From: Cymbomonas tetramitiformis
Taxonomy: Eukaryota; Chlorophyta; Pyramimonadophyceae; Pyramimonadales; Pyramimonadaceae
Assembly: GCA_001247695.2 (NCBI GenBank)
Contig: LGRX02033467.1
Coordinates: 1-64,000 of the forward strand
DNA: 64,000 nt
Direction: 5' to 3'
Shown here: piece after piece, positions 31,297 to 42,485 of the stretch
How the letters are laid out: every line of letters starts with the position of its first letter
How positions within the stretch are numbered: the stretch's first letter is position 1
Made by a program: the position numbers and the translations under genes
Notes under the pieces: model-generated
What the model was told of the DNA's origin: nothing
Database searches by the model: none
Seen by the model: only the letters and a program-made list of their open reading frames with translations

Positions 31297-32089
31297 TTAG
31301 ATTAGTCGCTGGGTGGGTGGGGATAGGGCGGAGTGGGGAAAGGGATTGCGGTCGGGGATGCGGTCAGTGGCATGGTCGGTGGCGGGGGCGCTTGGGTTGT
31401 TGGGTTCTGTGGGTTTCATTGTTGCAGTGGCGGTTGGTATGGGATCACCAGGTTGGTCGTTCCAGAGGTCATTAAGGATCTCATCAAGTTCCTGCTGTTG
31501 GGCTTGTTCAGCCGGGGCTTCAATCGCTCTGAATAATGCAAGCAGGTTCTGTGGCTTGGGGGTGGTACTGTTCGCTGATTGATCATCGTGGAGGCCATGA
31601 AGGATTTTATCGATGTCCTGCTGCTGGGCCTACCTTCCTCGTGCGTCTGTTGCTTTCGATGACTCAGGGGGTCGGTCAGCCTGAGGTCTGATCTGCTTGT
31701 TGCCGGGGTCGCTTCCTATCTGAGGCTCTGATGGTTCTGATTGGGTATGTTGGTAAAAGGCTAATCATCTTTTGGGACAGGTCAGGTTACGTGTCAGCAA
31801 CACAGCGCGCTGTACGGAGGATGTGTGGCCATGGCACGTTAGTGGTTCCTCGGGTTTCAAGTTGGCAGAGGACGCGGTGGAGTTCATTGCGGACGGGGGT
31901 CAGGCGGTGTAATTCAGAGATGAGGTTGGGAGGGGCGGGGGTGGAGGGGGTGGTGGCGGCGGTGGCGGTGGCGGGATGGGTTGAGTGAGGGGAGGAGGGC
32001 GTTTGCTGGCTGAGGTGTTGGGAAGCGGAGCAGAAGGTAGTGGCTGATGCAGATATGCATGGCTTCACATAGGAGGCGGGCGGGGCCAT
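31297..32089 (-). pseudogene. Broken coding remnant with AQQQ.LDEIL repeats
   Basis: The minus strand reads as protein in two linked frames. 32089-31787 gives a Thr/Pro-rich start and LISELHRLTPVRNELHRVL then CQLETRGTTNVPW. A second frame from about 31760 to a TAA at 31297 gives SEPSEPQIGSDPGNKQ, then AQQQDIDKILHGLHDDQ and its near-copy AQQQELDEILNDLWNDQ, 46 residues apart. An in-frame TAG near 31630 and the frame change mark it as damaged, unless small introns remove them. I recognise no family. Confidence 0.4.
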
Positions 32090-32470
32090 GATACCACCGA
32101 CGATACGAAAACCAAATACAATGCAGTATGTATAGATGGATGTATGTAGTAATCACTGCCACACACACATTTTGGGAGATTTCGCAATTGCACGCAACCC
32201 CTGCATGTACATCCTAGGGTCGCCCTGAGTGAATAGACCCCCCCTCCACACACTGAGTGGTATCAGGCCTGCCGACAAGCCAGCCCACCATCATCCCAGT
32301 GAATGTGAAAAACATTGAAGAACAGGGCAGGGTTGTGCCAAGATACCACCGACACACCCACCTCTAAACCAATGCAAAGCAGGATGCATGGATGGATGGA
32401 TGTACTAATCACTGCCAAACACGCGAGACTGCGCAACATCACGCAACTCAATGTTTGTGCTGAATCCCGG
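32070..32470. repeat. Imperfect direct duplication of ~150 bp
   Basis: Blocks around 32088-32170 and 32335-32420 share ATACCACCGAC, AATGCA..TATG..GGATGGATGTA and TAATCACTGCCA. They are about 245 bp apart. The third copy of the ATCATCCCAGT block (32286-32335) lies between them, so a ~250-bp unit was duplicated and then diverged. Confidence 0.5.
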
Positions 32471-33500
32471 GTATTGGAGTAAGCGAGTCCTGCTGGCATG
32501 CCCCACAGTCGATGAATGGATGGAACCTGATGGTCTATGAATGCAAAAAATGGATGGACGATGGAAGATGCATAAAAGCAAAAACCTGAAGCGGGCATCG
32601 AGGCGCTCCCCGCAGAGATCAAGGGAGGACACATAGTGAGGTGTCCACCCCACCCTGCCTCTCCTTATAGCCACATCCCATCACCCAACTCCATCCAGTT
32701 ACCGCCCCCGTTCACAACGACGTGCCAACACCTCACATCCCGGCCCATGATCAGTCCCCCAGGTGAAACAGCCATGAGGTACCAGACAGAAGGGAGAGCA
32801 AGTTCCAGTGCTGGACGAGAAAGGGAGCCACCACCAGGCACATCCACGACGCTCCAGAAGAGGCATCACCGCCAGAAATGTACACATGGATCTTACATGT
32901 AAAGTGTATGCTGCAGCTAGTCTGCACACGTGTATCAGTATTCATTCACTCTGGCTTATCACCACTCTACACAAATATACAGTATCCAAGTTTCCATTTG
33001 GTGCGATGAACTGTGTCATGATATACCCTTGCACCCGAATCGCATCCTCACGGCGCCGATTGGCCTTCTGGCTCAAAGAGCAGCATCATCATGCCTTCGT
33101 AGGCACAGGCACAAAACTAGAAGAAAACTACGTGTCAACACTTTGTTATATAGGAATACTAGATAAGGGAGTATGCAAGCGAGCTTGTGCATGGGGCCTC
33201 GAGACCAGGAAGCAATAGCCATGCTCGACTGGCACATTTGGGCATCCGTTCCGTTTCAAGATGCCTGTTGTTCCAACGCTACTCTAACTCGGGAGATATC
33301 AAGAGGCTTGCGCAGATAAGCTTGGAATCCACCTGCAACACCCACCACCCTCTCCGGTCCCAACCTCCACTGCACCATCAGCGATGGCGAGGACTGGATG
33401 CCGATGCCCTCTAGCAACCGCAGACAGATAGACCAAACACCTGAATTTTCAAAGAGGGCGGCCTGGGGCGGTGCAGAGGTGACATCCCGAGTAACATGGG
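32471..33500. other. Gene-poor region
   Basis: No recognised gene, RNA or array. Confidence 0.35.
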
Positions 33501-33509
33501 ATCCGCCAT

Positions 33510-33572
33510 CTCGGCATGACGCATCTGGTGGGCATGACGCATCTGGTGGGCATGACACATCTGGTGGGCATG
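33510..33572 (+). repeat. 18-bp tandem repeat
   Basis: Three to four copies of GCATGACGCATCTGGTGG. The surrounding sequence is unassigned. Confidence 0.75.
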
Positions 33573-34089
33573 GCCTGCGGCAATTTGGTATGAGGTAGTA
33601 CTTCGTAGAAATGGTGCGTGTGAGCTCAACCTTCCAGGTAGTAATCGCGCTGTCCTGCCGAGGGTGTGGCCGACACCGCAACGGTTGCAACTTTCTTCTG
33701 TCTGCTGCTGTAGAACGCCACCCAACCCACGAGCAGCCAATCCCCTGCTAGGTACACCCAAACTAGTTGACACCTGGAGCGCAAGCTGTGTAGAAATCCA
33801 TGTGGCGCATTGCAATATATTGGTGATCACGACCACGTGGCTTCGGGAGGACGGTGCTACAATTTGTTGCGTCAAGTAATGCACTTCGGTGTGTAGACCT
33901 GGCGTGCATGTACCTGCCGCTGAGGACACATAATTCACTGCTCCCCTTCGACTGCAGCAAGATACATGGGGCGCACCTTTGAAGCAGCATGTCCACCAAC
34001 CCCACTGGGTCTGCTCTCGGGCCCTGGAGCGCACCCCCCAGGGGCCCCGGGATACCCGCTCCCTTCAGGTCCGCGCCGAACCTTTCATT
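33573..34089. other. Intergenic region, nothing recognised
   Basis: No convincing gene or repeat structure. Confidence 0.35.
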
Positions 34090-34310
34090 TTTGGGCGCAT
34101 CGCATCTCAACTTCTCTTCGTGATGTGTGTCACTCGCATCTCAACTTCTCTTCGTGATGCGTGTCACTCGCATCTCAACTTCTCTTCGTGATGCGTGTCA
34201 CTCGCATCTCAACTTCTCTTCGTGATGCATGTTACTGGCATCTCAACTTCTCTTCGTGATGCGTGTTACTCGCATCTCAACTTCTCTTGTTGACACGTGT
34301 CACTCGCAAA
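34090..34310 (+). repeat. 34-bp minisatellite
   Basis: About six copies of a 34-bp unit (CGCATCTCAACTTCTCTTCG + TGATGCGTGTCACT). It lies downstream of the minus-strand gene that ends at 34764. Confidence 0.88.
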
Positions 34311-34594
34311 ACACCGAGACGGGTCCACCTCGCTCCGGCATACCATCGACGATTTCACACCGGAATGACCCCGTGACACAGGGTCCTTGCTGCGAAGGCA
34401 TCCCACCAATCACCGAGTGCCACGTGGCTGATCAACAACAGTCCCATTAAGGTTTACACATGTAAGCATAAGGTGGGTTATGGCCTCACATCTTCGATGA
34501 CCTACAAGGTGCATGACTTGATGGAATCTGTTGGTCGATGAATGCAAGCCAATGGTTTGACAATGAAACATACCACGCACCCACACCGCGACAC

Positions 34595-34755
34595 TCACTT
34601 GCCGGGCACCCCTCCCTAAGACAGGAGGAGGCCCCTTGCCAGGCACCCCTCTCTAAGACAGGAGGAGGCTCCTTGCCAGGCACCCCTCCCTAAGACAGGA
34701 GGAGGCCCCTTGCCAGGCACCCCTCCCTAAGACAGGAGGAGGCCCCTTGCCGAGC
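34595..34755 (+). repeat. 37-bp minisatellite
   Basis: Four to five copies of a 37-bp unit (AGGCACCCCTCCCTAAGACA + GGAGGAGGCCCCTTGCC). It ends about 10 bp beyond the stop codon of the minus-strand gene, so it would lie in its 3' untranslated region. Confidence 0.88.
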
Positions 34756-34763
34756 GCCCCTTG

Positions 34764-34905
34764 CTACTGCCCTTCGCTTAGCACTTTGCGCCAGGACGGG
34801 AGCAGCTGTCGAACCGTATCCGCCAGCAAAAAGTCGATGTTCCGGCCTTCCATTGCGATTGCGCCTTCAGCTTCCGCGATGCTGGCAGTGACCATCACCT
34901 CGTAT
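34764..34905 (-). CDS. Terminal exon of the armadillo-like gene
   Basis: After acceptor CCGGCCAG (minus) one base completes an Arg codon. Then 46 codons run YEVMVTASIAEAEGAIAMEG, RNIDFLLADTVRQLLPSW, RKVLSEGQ and TAG at 34766-34764. Confidence 0.65.
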
Positions 34906-37900
34906 CTGGCCGGCACCCCGCATCCATCGTCCTACATGTAAGCCCTTTCCGCCTGTGCATTACCCTTAAGGCATGCCGGGGGCACACCTGTGCGATGGCC
35001 GCTCCTCGAGGGCCGCAATTGCCAATCCACCGCAATGTGCCAGACACGTCGCCGGCATGTGCGCTGAGGGAAGATGATGCTTGGGCAGGTTGGGGGCACC
35101 GCTGAGGCTGCGATGAAACAGGGCATGTCCACAGCATGCGGAAAAAAGATCCCACGAGGGAAGAGCTCACCCGAGCTGCTTCAAAATGGTGGTCCCCTCC
35201 TTCTGATCGATGCGGTCTCCTTCGACCAACAGCGCTATCGGCCTGCCTCCTTCCCCACGCCCGACTACCTGAGAGACCGCGTGGCGCAGGGCGCAGCGAC
35301 CGAAGGCTGCCGAGTCACCACCCTCGCGGAGGAACCAACATGCGGGTGCAGCTCGGACCCTCCACGAGGAGGCGTGCGAAATGCGCGGAGTTCGGTCTGG
35401 GGAAGTGCGCACTTCTTTATGCAGCTGATGTACTCGGGGATGCAGCCCTTGATTATCTTGAAGGCTTTCGTGCCGCCTCGCTCCTCCGACTTCTCCAAGA
35501 AAGTCTGCACCAAGTCGCGTAACTCCACCTGAAGTGGCCGCCCCGAAATCCACCGTTTGCAAAGAGCCCACTTGGCGGAGGCGGGGCGTGGAACCAGGCG
35601 GGCCGCGCACACCGCCCAGCAGCACCCAGCGCTACCCTTGCGGGCGTGGCGCGCCTCGACAGTGGACACGTGGACGCTCACGAGCCCCGCGAGCACCGTT
35701 TCTGTCCGCTGCCGCTCAGCGTGCGCGTGGCGGCGGCGGTCACGGCGCGCGAGGGAAGCTCCAGTCAACCGTGCAGTCGCCGCAGGGAGGCAGGAGGGGG
35801 GCGCTGCACCTTCTTGTTTCTGTTTGCTCCGACGGTGATGATTGTGTTCTTCTTGCTGAGGCGCAGGCAGGCCATCAGCAGCGGGCGCATGCCCAGCAGC
35901 AGCGCCGAGGCCACCCCCTGCCCGCCTCCCCGCTCCTCATCACAGCACACCCGTGTAGACGCTCCCCTGCCAGCATCGCTTCTCCCAATTCCCATACTCC
36001 CAGGGAGGCGACCCCTACACGCATCTCCCCGGGGGCTCACCTGGTAGTCCAGCAGGCGGTTGAGCACATTGAGAGCCTCGCCGGCCACCTGGACCATCTC
36101 CGCGCCCTCAGTGACTTCCCCGCAATGCTTCACACTAATGCGAGCACACTTCGCAGCGCTCAGCACAGTCCCTCAACCATGCTCGGCCACCCTCGTCGCA
36201 TCATCCGGCACGCTTGGCAACACTCGACGTTTCTATTGCGGCCCAACGCTCGACACGTCATCCAGCCTCACCATGCAGCCTCACTACCTGATCGAACCTG
36301 CTCGGCAATGCCCAACCTTCATCGGGCGTGCTGGGCAACCTCCGCTCAATGTTCAGTTGGGCGAGCTCGAAGCCGCCCGGTATCTCACGCAGCGGGCTTT
36401 GCGCCACTCAACCCGTCATGCAGCGGGGCCTATATATCAACAGTTCGTCAAGCATGCCTAATCACGCATGCCAGTTCATTGAGCATCCTTGACAGTGCTG
36501 CCTTCTGCAAATAGCATGCTTGAAGATGTTCAAAAAGTTATCGAATATTCTTGACGCTTAGCGTTTCATCGAGCATGCTGGGCGATGCATAACTAAAACT
36601 AAAAGTATCCCGCATGCATGGCGGCAGCGAGCTCTTATCCGCCACGCTCGGCAACACTCACCACTCCATCCAGGTTGCTCGACTCCGTATGGCGGCGTAC
36701 TGAGCACTTCCGCCGTACTAAGCACCTCCACAACCAGCTTCGAATAGGGGGAGAGCCCACGTATGCTGTCTCCTACCCACAGTCATTTGCTCCCGACACA
36801 CGAGATCGGGCCGCACCTGCACATCCGGGCCCGCCAGCGCGCCTTGCACCGTCTGCATCCCCCATCAATGTCGAACACCCCATCCATCCCCGCCCAGCAG
36901 CCGCCCCGAGCGCCTGGCTGAGCTTCCGGCTGAGCACTGCTTTCGACGCGGCAGCAAGCAGGCGGTGGGCAAGGCATCGCTTCCTCTCGCTGCCCCTCTC
37001 CTCTGGGGCTCTATTCATTCAAAACCTAGCAGCTCTAGGCATCGCAGGCCTGCTGGCGCCACTTGGCCTCAGATGAGTCGGCGTCGAAAGGCAATGAGCC
37101 GGGCCAACCAGTTCCTCTCCTTGCGATTCAGCCCCCCAGGGTTGTGCTCTATAAAAAGGCTGGGATCTCCTCTCGCATGCTCTTGACGAGCCCTCGTCAA
37201 CTTGATGGAAGCTCTCACCCGCACGAGAGATGGGGCTATCTGCTCCGCCAAACCGTTCTCTCCGACGGCCTTGACCAGATCCAGTGACCCGCGAATAGCC
37301 ACAAAGCGATGCTTCTCGCTGGTCTGTCACAGTACCCCCAACATCGTGCGGTCCACCCCATCCCAACTGCTACTTCAGAGGTCCCGATCATCCGATTCCT
37401 CTGTCACACAACTCGACACCAACGCCCCCATGATACTCCCTGCCAGGGGGTCCCCTTTGCGAACTGTTTCACGCCCCCCCCCACCCGTGTGGGAAGAAGC
37501 CTTCCTGTCCTCTACCATGATCCACGGGCCTAACCCGTTTATCACGCGTCTCGATACCTCAACCCCATTGTCACATGTCTCGCCACGTTGGCCCTTTGCC
37601 ACATGCGACGATACCTCAGCCCCATTGTCACATGTCTCACCCGAAACAGTGCAGATACCGTCTAGTTTGACATGTCAAACTTCAACGGGCTCCGCCGCCT
37701 GCAACTGCATCATATGTCTTGGTATGCCCCGAAGTCATCATACGGCATGGCATGCCCCCAGGTCAGTATAGGTCTTGGCATGCCCCCACGTCATCATATG
37801 TCTTGGCATGCCCCCAGGCTCATCATATGACATGGCATGCCCCCAGGTCAGAATGTGTCTTGGCATGCCCCCAGGTCATCATATGGCATGGCATGTCATC

Positions 37901-40900
37901 AGGTATGCCTTGCATGCTCCCAGGCTTCGTCAGATATATGTCATGGCATGCCTTGAATACACGCGCGTCACCGCGGTATGCCCTCAGTTGCTCATATCGC
38001 CATGGCAGGCTCAGCTGGTCATATGTCATGGTATGCCTCAGGTCATCATAGGTCTTGCATGCCCTCATACACTATATACCCAGGTGCCCGACGTTAGTCA
38101 GGTGTCTTGGCATGCCTCTACACATCATGATACAGAGACAGCCTGGGTCAATGGTATGTCATGGCATGCCCCCAGGCTTTGGTCATGCCGCGGCATGCCC
38201 TCTACATCATCATGCGCCTGCATGTCTTCCTCACGTCATCAGCAGCCGCGCAAACATGCCCCAGGTCATCATATGTCTTCGCCCCCAGGTCATCATATGG
38301 CATGGCATCCCCCAGGTCATCATATGTCATGGCATGCCCCCAGGTCATCATATGTCTTGGCATGCCCGCAGGTCATCATACTGCATGGCATGCCCCCACG
38401 TCATCATACGTCATGGCATGCCCCCAGGTCATCATATGTGTTGGCATGCCCCCAGGTCATCATGTGTCATGGCATGCCCCCAGGTCATCATATGTCATGG
38501 CATGCCCCCAGGTCATCATATGGCATGGCATCCCCCCAGGTCATCATATGTCATGGCATGCCCCCAGGTCATCATATGTCTTGGCATGCCCGCAGGTCAT
38601 CATACTGCATGGCATGCCCCCACGTCATCATACGTCATGGCATGCCCCCAGGTCATCATATGTGTTGGCATGCCCCCAGGTCATCATGTGTCATGGCATG
38701 CCCCCAGGTCATCATATGTCATGGCATGCCCTAATGTCATCATATGTCTTGGCATTCCCCACGTCACAATACGGCATGGCATTCCCCACGTCATCATATG
38801 TCATGACATGCCCCCAGGTCATCATACGGCATGGCATGCCCCCAGGGTCATATCATATGACATGGCATGCCCCCAGGATCATCATATGTCTTGGCATGGC
38901 CCCAGGGTCATCATATGACATGGCATGCCCCCAGGTCAATATATGTCATGGCATGCCCCCAGGTCATCACATGTCTTGGCAGCCCCCCACGTCACACACG
39001 GCATGGCATGCCCATGCCCCTACGTCATCATATGTCATGGCATGCCCCCAGGTCATCATATGTCTTGGCATTCCCCCACGTCACAACACGGCATGGCATG
39101 CCCCTACGTCATCATATGTCATGACATGCCCCCAGGTCATCATACGGCATGGCATGCCCCCAGGGTCATCATATGACATGGCATGCCCCCAGGTCAACAT
39201 ATGTCTTGGCATGCCCCACGTCATCATACGTCATGGCATGCCCCCACGTCATCATATGTTGGCATGCCCCAGGTCATCATACGGCATGGCATGCCCCCTG
39301 TCATCATACGGCATGGCGTGCCCCCAGGTCATCATATGGCATGGCATGCCCCCAGGTCATCATATGTCTTGGCATGCCCCCACGTCATCATATGCCATGG
39401 CATGCCCCCAGGGTCATCATATGTCTTGGCATGCCCCAAGGGTCATCATATGTCTTGGCATGCCCCCACGTCATCATATGTCTTACATGCCCCCACGTCA
39501 TCATGCCATGGCATGCCCCAGGTCATCATATGTCTTGGCATGCCCCCAGGGTCATCATATGTCTTGGCATGCCCCCACGTCATCATATGCCATGGCATGC
39601 CCCCAGGGTCATCATATGTCTTGGCATGCCCCAAGGGTCATCATATGTCTTGGCATGCCCCCAGGTCATCATATGTCATGGCATGCCCCCACGTCATCAT
39701 ATGTCTTGCATGCCCCCAGGTCATCATATGTCATGGCATGCCCCCAGGTCATCATATGTCTTGGCATGCCCCCACGTCATCATCCGTCATGGCATGCCCC
39801 CACGTCATCATGCGTCACGACTCCCCAAGGGGACCCAAATCGTTTAGTAGTCTCAAGGTTCGGGGGGTCGGTAAGAAAGGGGGCACCTGGCTGGTGTGAG
39901 AGCAGGGTGATAGTAAATGTAGGAGCGGGACGAGCTGTCGGGTTATGTTATGTAGAATGGTTTATGAAGATCAAGAGTCGCGTACCTCGCAGAGACCCTC
40001 CAGAAAGAACGGGAGGAGGCGGTTAAAGTCCGCAAAAGTGTATGTGTCCAGTGGGGTCTGCACATTCCACAACGGCCTGATATTCATGTTGAGATACCTC
40101 TCTGACATGCTGACAATCCTTGTCGTACGCCATGCTGCCGGTTCGTCGTTGCGTGCCATGCTGCCGGTTCCTCGGTATGTGCCAAACTGCCGGTTCCGCG
40201 TTGCGTGCCATGCTGCCGGTTCCCCGTTGTGTGCCATGCTGTTGGTGTCGGGCTGTTGGCATGCAGTCTGCGCTGTGTTGCAAGTGTCAAACGGTACAGG
40301 TGCCTGACACGCGCCACCTTTCAGGCACACGGCCGAAGCTGTGTTGCAAGTGCGCGACCCTTGTCGCTCTCGAGCCACCCCACAAGGTCGGCGGCGCATG
40401 GGGAGCACCGAGAGTATGGATGGCGTGATTTGCAGGGTGGCCGGGGCTGGGGCAAGCCACGCATCTTCGGAGCACCGACGAGAGCACTGCAAAGGAGGGA
40501 GCGCACATCGAAGGGCGAACAAGAAAAACGTTGTGAGCCTTCTAAGCGCACCTTCCACTTAATCCCGTTTGTGGCGCCCTGATGAGACACGGTCACTGGC
40601 AGCTCGCCGCGCTCGAAGGCCCTGAAGAGGGGTGCCAATTCGCCCTCAACCCCCTAGCCCTCTAGCTAGAGTCAAGCATCAAAAGCGGAGAGGGCGCAAA
40701 GGGACAAGCTGGGGCCACTGTCGATGGCAGCGGAGAAAGGGGGCTGTGTACTTGCGGAACGTGGTGGCTGGCGCTGCCGGGGCCTGTGGTGCAGCCGCTT
40801 TAATGGCAGACACGCGACGAGCCGGAGGCGGGTGTTGATGATTGTCTGGCAGATTCCCCCAACCGGGCCGAGCAGGGCCGACACTGCCTCCGCCTCCTCC

Positions 40901-41907
40901 GCCTCCTCCGCCTCCTCCTCCGCTGCCATCCCTCGAAGCCTTGGCATTCTCGATGCGTCCAGATGTGCCTGAGATGAGGTCGCGAGGAACATCGCTAGCG
41001 GCCTAAAGGGGGAGCGTGATTTGACAGGCGATATCATCGGCGACGCAACAGGCAGCGTAGAGAACGGCGACAGGCGGCCGAAAGATCAGGAACGCCACAG
41101 ATTCCCAAAAACAAGCTGAGATCTGAAAGACAGGGCCATGCGAGTGGCCACATGAGGTGCGCGCGGCTCGTTTCCCCAGATAACTCCCCAGCGGCCAGTG
41201 TGACCTCATCCTGACACTTCAGAGGCGATTCCAACGCAGGGTTTGGAGGGCACGGGACATAGATGCATATTTCGTATTTTCTTATGGCATATTAGGGAGC
41301 ACCTGGCCGAGACGCCGGAATATTGGAGGCGCGCGTACGCTGCGATCCAGCTGAGAGTGGCCGCGGTGGTTGTCGGCTAGCTCCTGACCGATGGGATTGA
41401 AAACCCTAAAGTTGGACAAGACAACGTATGCACGTAAGCGGTTAATATCAAGAAGCATGATGACTACCTGGACAAGGCGTGTGTAAGGCTAGACTGATAT
41501 CGGAAACAAAAACGAAGGTGCTGCAGTTCGCTTGCTCTCAAACACCCTTGAGCGACACAATGGACGCAAGCCACCTCGTCGCGTTGTATCCATGCCGGGT
41601 GTAAGTCGTTGGACAACCGTCTTCCATTGCTCTGCTGAGTAGCGCTGGATGGTTGAACGATCCCCTGACCCCCAACACTTCCACCGAAACCTGCACCTGA
41701 CGGCCCGACACCGCCCCGACTTCCGGCACCTCCCTTGGTTCCGCCAGCGCCCCTGTTACTCCCGGATGCAGGTCTTCCCGAATTGGAGGCCAGATATCCC
41801 CGATCGTTGTTTTGACGAGCTGCTCCAGCTATCAAATCCGTAGGTGCTTTGAAGCTGTCCGTGTAATTTGGTGGCGGGAGAGCCGTCTCCAACTGCACGC
41901 CATACAT
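34764..41907 (-). CDS. Multi-exon, probable armadillo-like protein (5' limit uncertain)
   Basis: Minus-strand exons with agreeing phases define the 3' half: 37330-37219, ~36145-36041, 35917-35810, 35528-~35410, 35268-35171, 35107-34988, 34905-34764. Likely upstream exons are ~40650-40552 (EGELAPLFRAFERGELPVTV), ~41130-40990 (hydrophobic ISACFWESVAFLIF) and possibly 41907-41464, a Gly-rich, perhaps disordered N-terminus beginning MYGVQLETALPPPNY. Helical repeat-like segments (GEALNVLNRLLDYQ, ALLLGMRPLLMACLRL, CGGLAIAALEERPSH, FLLADTVRQLLPSW) suggest an alpha-solenoid such as armadillo repeats; this is pattern recognition, not proof. One intron contains the 28-bp array at 37.7-39.8 kb. Partners and location are unknown. 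Confidence 0.5.
34988..35107 (-). CDS. Penultimate exon of the armadillo-like gene
   Basis: It is bounded by TTTCATCGCAG and CACAG|GTGTGC (minus). The 120 bp are 1 + 39 codons + 2. The first base completes Gly from the exon ending at 35171 and the last two complete Arg with the next exon. The translation includes LAHCGGLAIAALEERPSH. Confidence 0.65.
35171..35268 (-). CDS. Exon of the armadillo-like gene (IALLVEGDRIDQKEG)
   Basis: It is bounded by GGTCTCTCAG and CTCGG|GTGAGC (minus). 32 codons plus two bases: VVGRGEGGRPIALLVEGDRI then DQKEGTTILKQL. Confidence 0.65.
35410..35528 (-). CDS. Exon of the armadillo-like gene (VELRDLVQTFLEKSEE)
   Basis: Acceptor CCACTTCAG (minus) is followed in phase 0 by VELRDLVQTFLEKSEERGG and TKAFKIIKGCIPEYISCIKK. 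The 3' boundary is not certain. Confidence 0.55.
35810..35917 (-). CDS. Exon of the armadillo-like gene (ALLLGMRPLLMACLRL)
   Basis: Exactly 36 codons in phase 0 lie between GGCGGGCAG and AAGAAG|GTGCAG (minus): GVASALLLGMRPLLMACLRL then SKKNTIITVGANRNKK. Confidence 0.65.
36041..36145 (-). CDS. Exon of the armadillo-like gene (VAGEALNVLNRLLDYQ)
   Basis: The frame CARISVKHCGEVTEGAEMVQ then VAGEALNVLNRLLDYQ ends at CAG|GTGAGC (minus) in phase 0, directly compatible with the next exon at 35917. The acceptor is approximate. Confidence 0.6.
37219..37330 (-). CDS. Exon of the armadillo-like gene (GSLDLVKAVGENGLAEQ)
   Basis: The minus frame EKHRFVAIRGSLDLVKAVGE then NGLAEQIAPSLVR ends at CGG|GTGAGA. 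It reads as a helical repeat unit. The acceptor is near 37330. Confidence 0.55.
37700..39815 (+). repeat. 28-bp minisatellite, ~75 copies with higher-order structure
   Basis: The unit is GCATGCCCCCAGGTCATCAT + ATGTCWTG with recurrent variants (CACGTC, CCGCAGG, CCCAGGGTC, CAAGGGTC). An eight-unit block of 224 bp is repeated around 38322-38770, and a second higher-order block recurs at 39380-39480 and 39577-39680. Because 28 is not divisible by 3 but carries no stop, all three plus-strand frames stay open for hundreds of codons. The apparent 621-codon frame is an artefact. The array lies in an intron of the minus-strand gene. Confidence 0.93.
40105..40255 (+). repeat. ~26-bp degenerate tandem repeat
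   Basis: Five or so copies of a unit with GCCATGCTGCCGGTTC and GTTGCGT or close variants. Likely intronic in the minus-strand gene. Confidence 0.7.
41464..41907 (-). CDS. Gly-rich hypothetical reading frame, possible 5' exon
   Basis: From ATG 41907 the minus strand encodes MYGVQLETALPPPNYTDSFK, then a disordered Gly/Ser-rich section (about residues 45-85), then WIQRDEVACVHCVAQG. Codon use and amino-acid texture look coding. It may be the N-terminal exon of the downstream armadillo-like gene or a separate gene. No family recognised. Confidence 0.4.
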   Translation of the reverse strand: MYGVQLETALPPPNYTDSFKAPTDLIAGAARQNNDRGYLASNSGRPASGSNRGAGGTKGGAGSRGGVGPSGAGFGGSVGGQGIVQPSSATQQSNGRRLSNDLHPAWIQRDEVACVHCVAQGCLRASELQHLRFCFRYQSSLTHALSR

Positions 41908-42065
41908 GGCAGGGCAGTGAAAAGGATGTCAGCTTTGACGACAACGTTGGCTACACTGCAGCACGTCGAGTTTTGTGAACTGTGCAGAGGGAAAATTCTG
42001 ATAGTCTATGCGTATATTGCCTTCTTCACACATACTTGATACACTTCGTTAATGAACTGCACGGA

Positions 42066-42485
42066 ATACATGTGGGGACGTACCGCCCGAAACTCAGCAC
42101 TGCTGTTCTTGCTCATTTCGCAGGTCTAGTGCTCGGATCCCAAGGCTCGACAGGGAACACGCTGCACAAGTTTCTGGTAAGTTCAAACGAGAGTCCAGAA
42201 TATCTGGTCAAACATAGCTCGTCGGTTGCGTTCGAGAAGATACACCACGAGGCTTCAAAAGACGGTGCGACTCACTTGTCTAAGAAACCTGCACAGGGGA
42301 GAGAAACTCTCTATCATAACACATTCAAAACAAGTAATTTTGGGGTGCGTGGGTTTCTGAAGCTCATACTGCGACCGTGTCACACAAACTCGACACTCAA
42401 CACTGAAGTGAATGGATTAGCTCTCACTCCAAACACTGGCGGTCCAAGGTTGAAGGTGACAGGCGAGGGAATAGGGTATTGGTGA
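42066..42485 (+). CDS. Hypothetical frame, weak
   Basis: A plus-strand frame continuing to 42485 (ending GPRLKVTGEGIGYW) has ordinary composition, including LSTAVLAHFAGLVLGSQGST. No domain, splice support or start evidence. It could be an exon or chance. Confidence 0.2.
   Translation: MHVGTYRPKLSTAVLAHFAGLVLGSQGSTGNTLHKFLVSSNESPEYLVKHSSSVAFEKIHHEASKDGATHLSKKPAQGRETLYHNTFKTSNFGVRGFLKLILRPCHTNSTLNTEVNGLALTPNTGGPRLKVTGEGIGYW

Noticed and set aside
38161..40026. 621-codon plus-strand open frame
   Set aside because: It consists of translated 28-bp tandem repeats; the other plus frames are open over the same region for the same reason, so it is not evidence of a protein.
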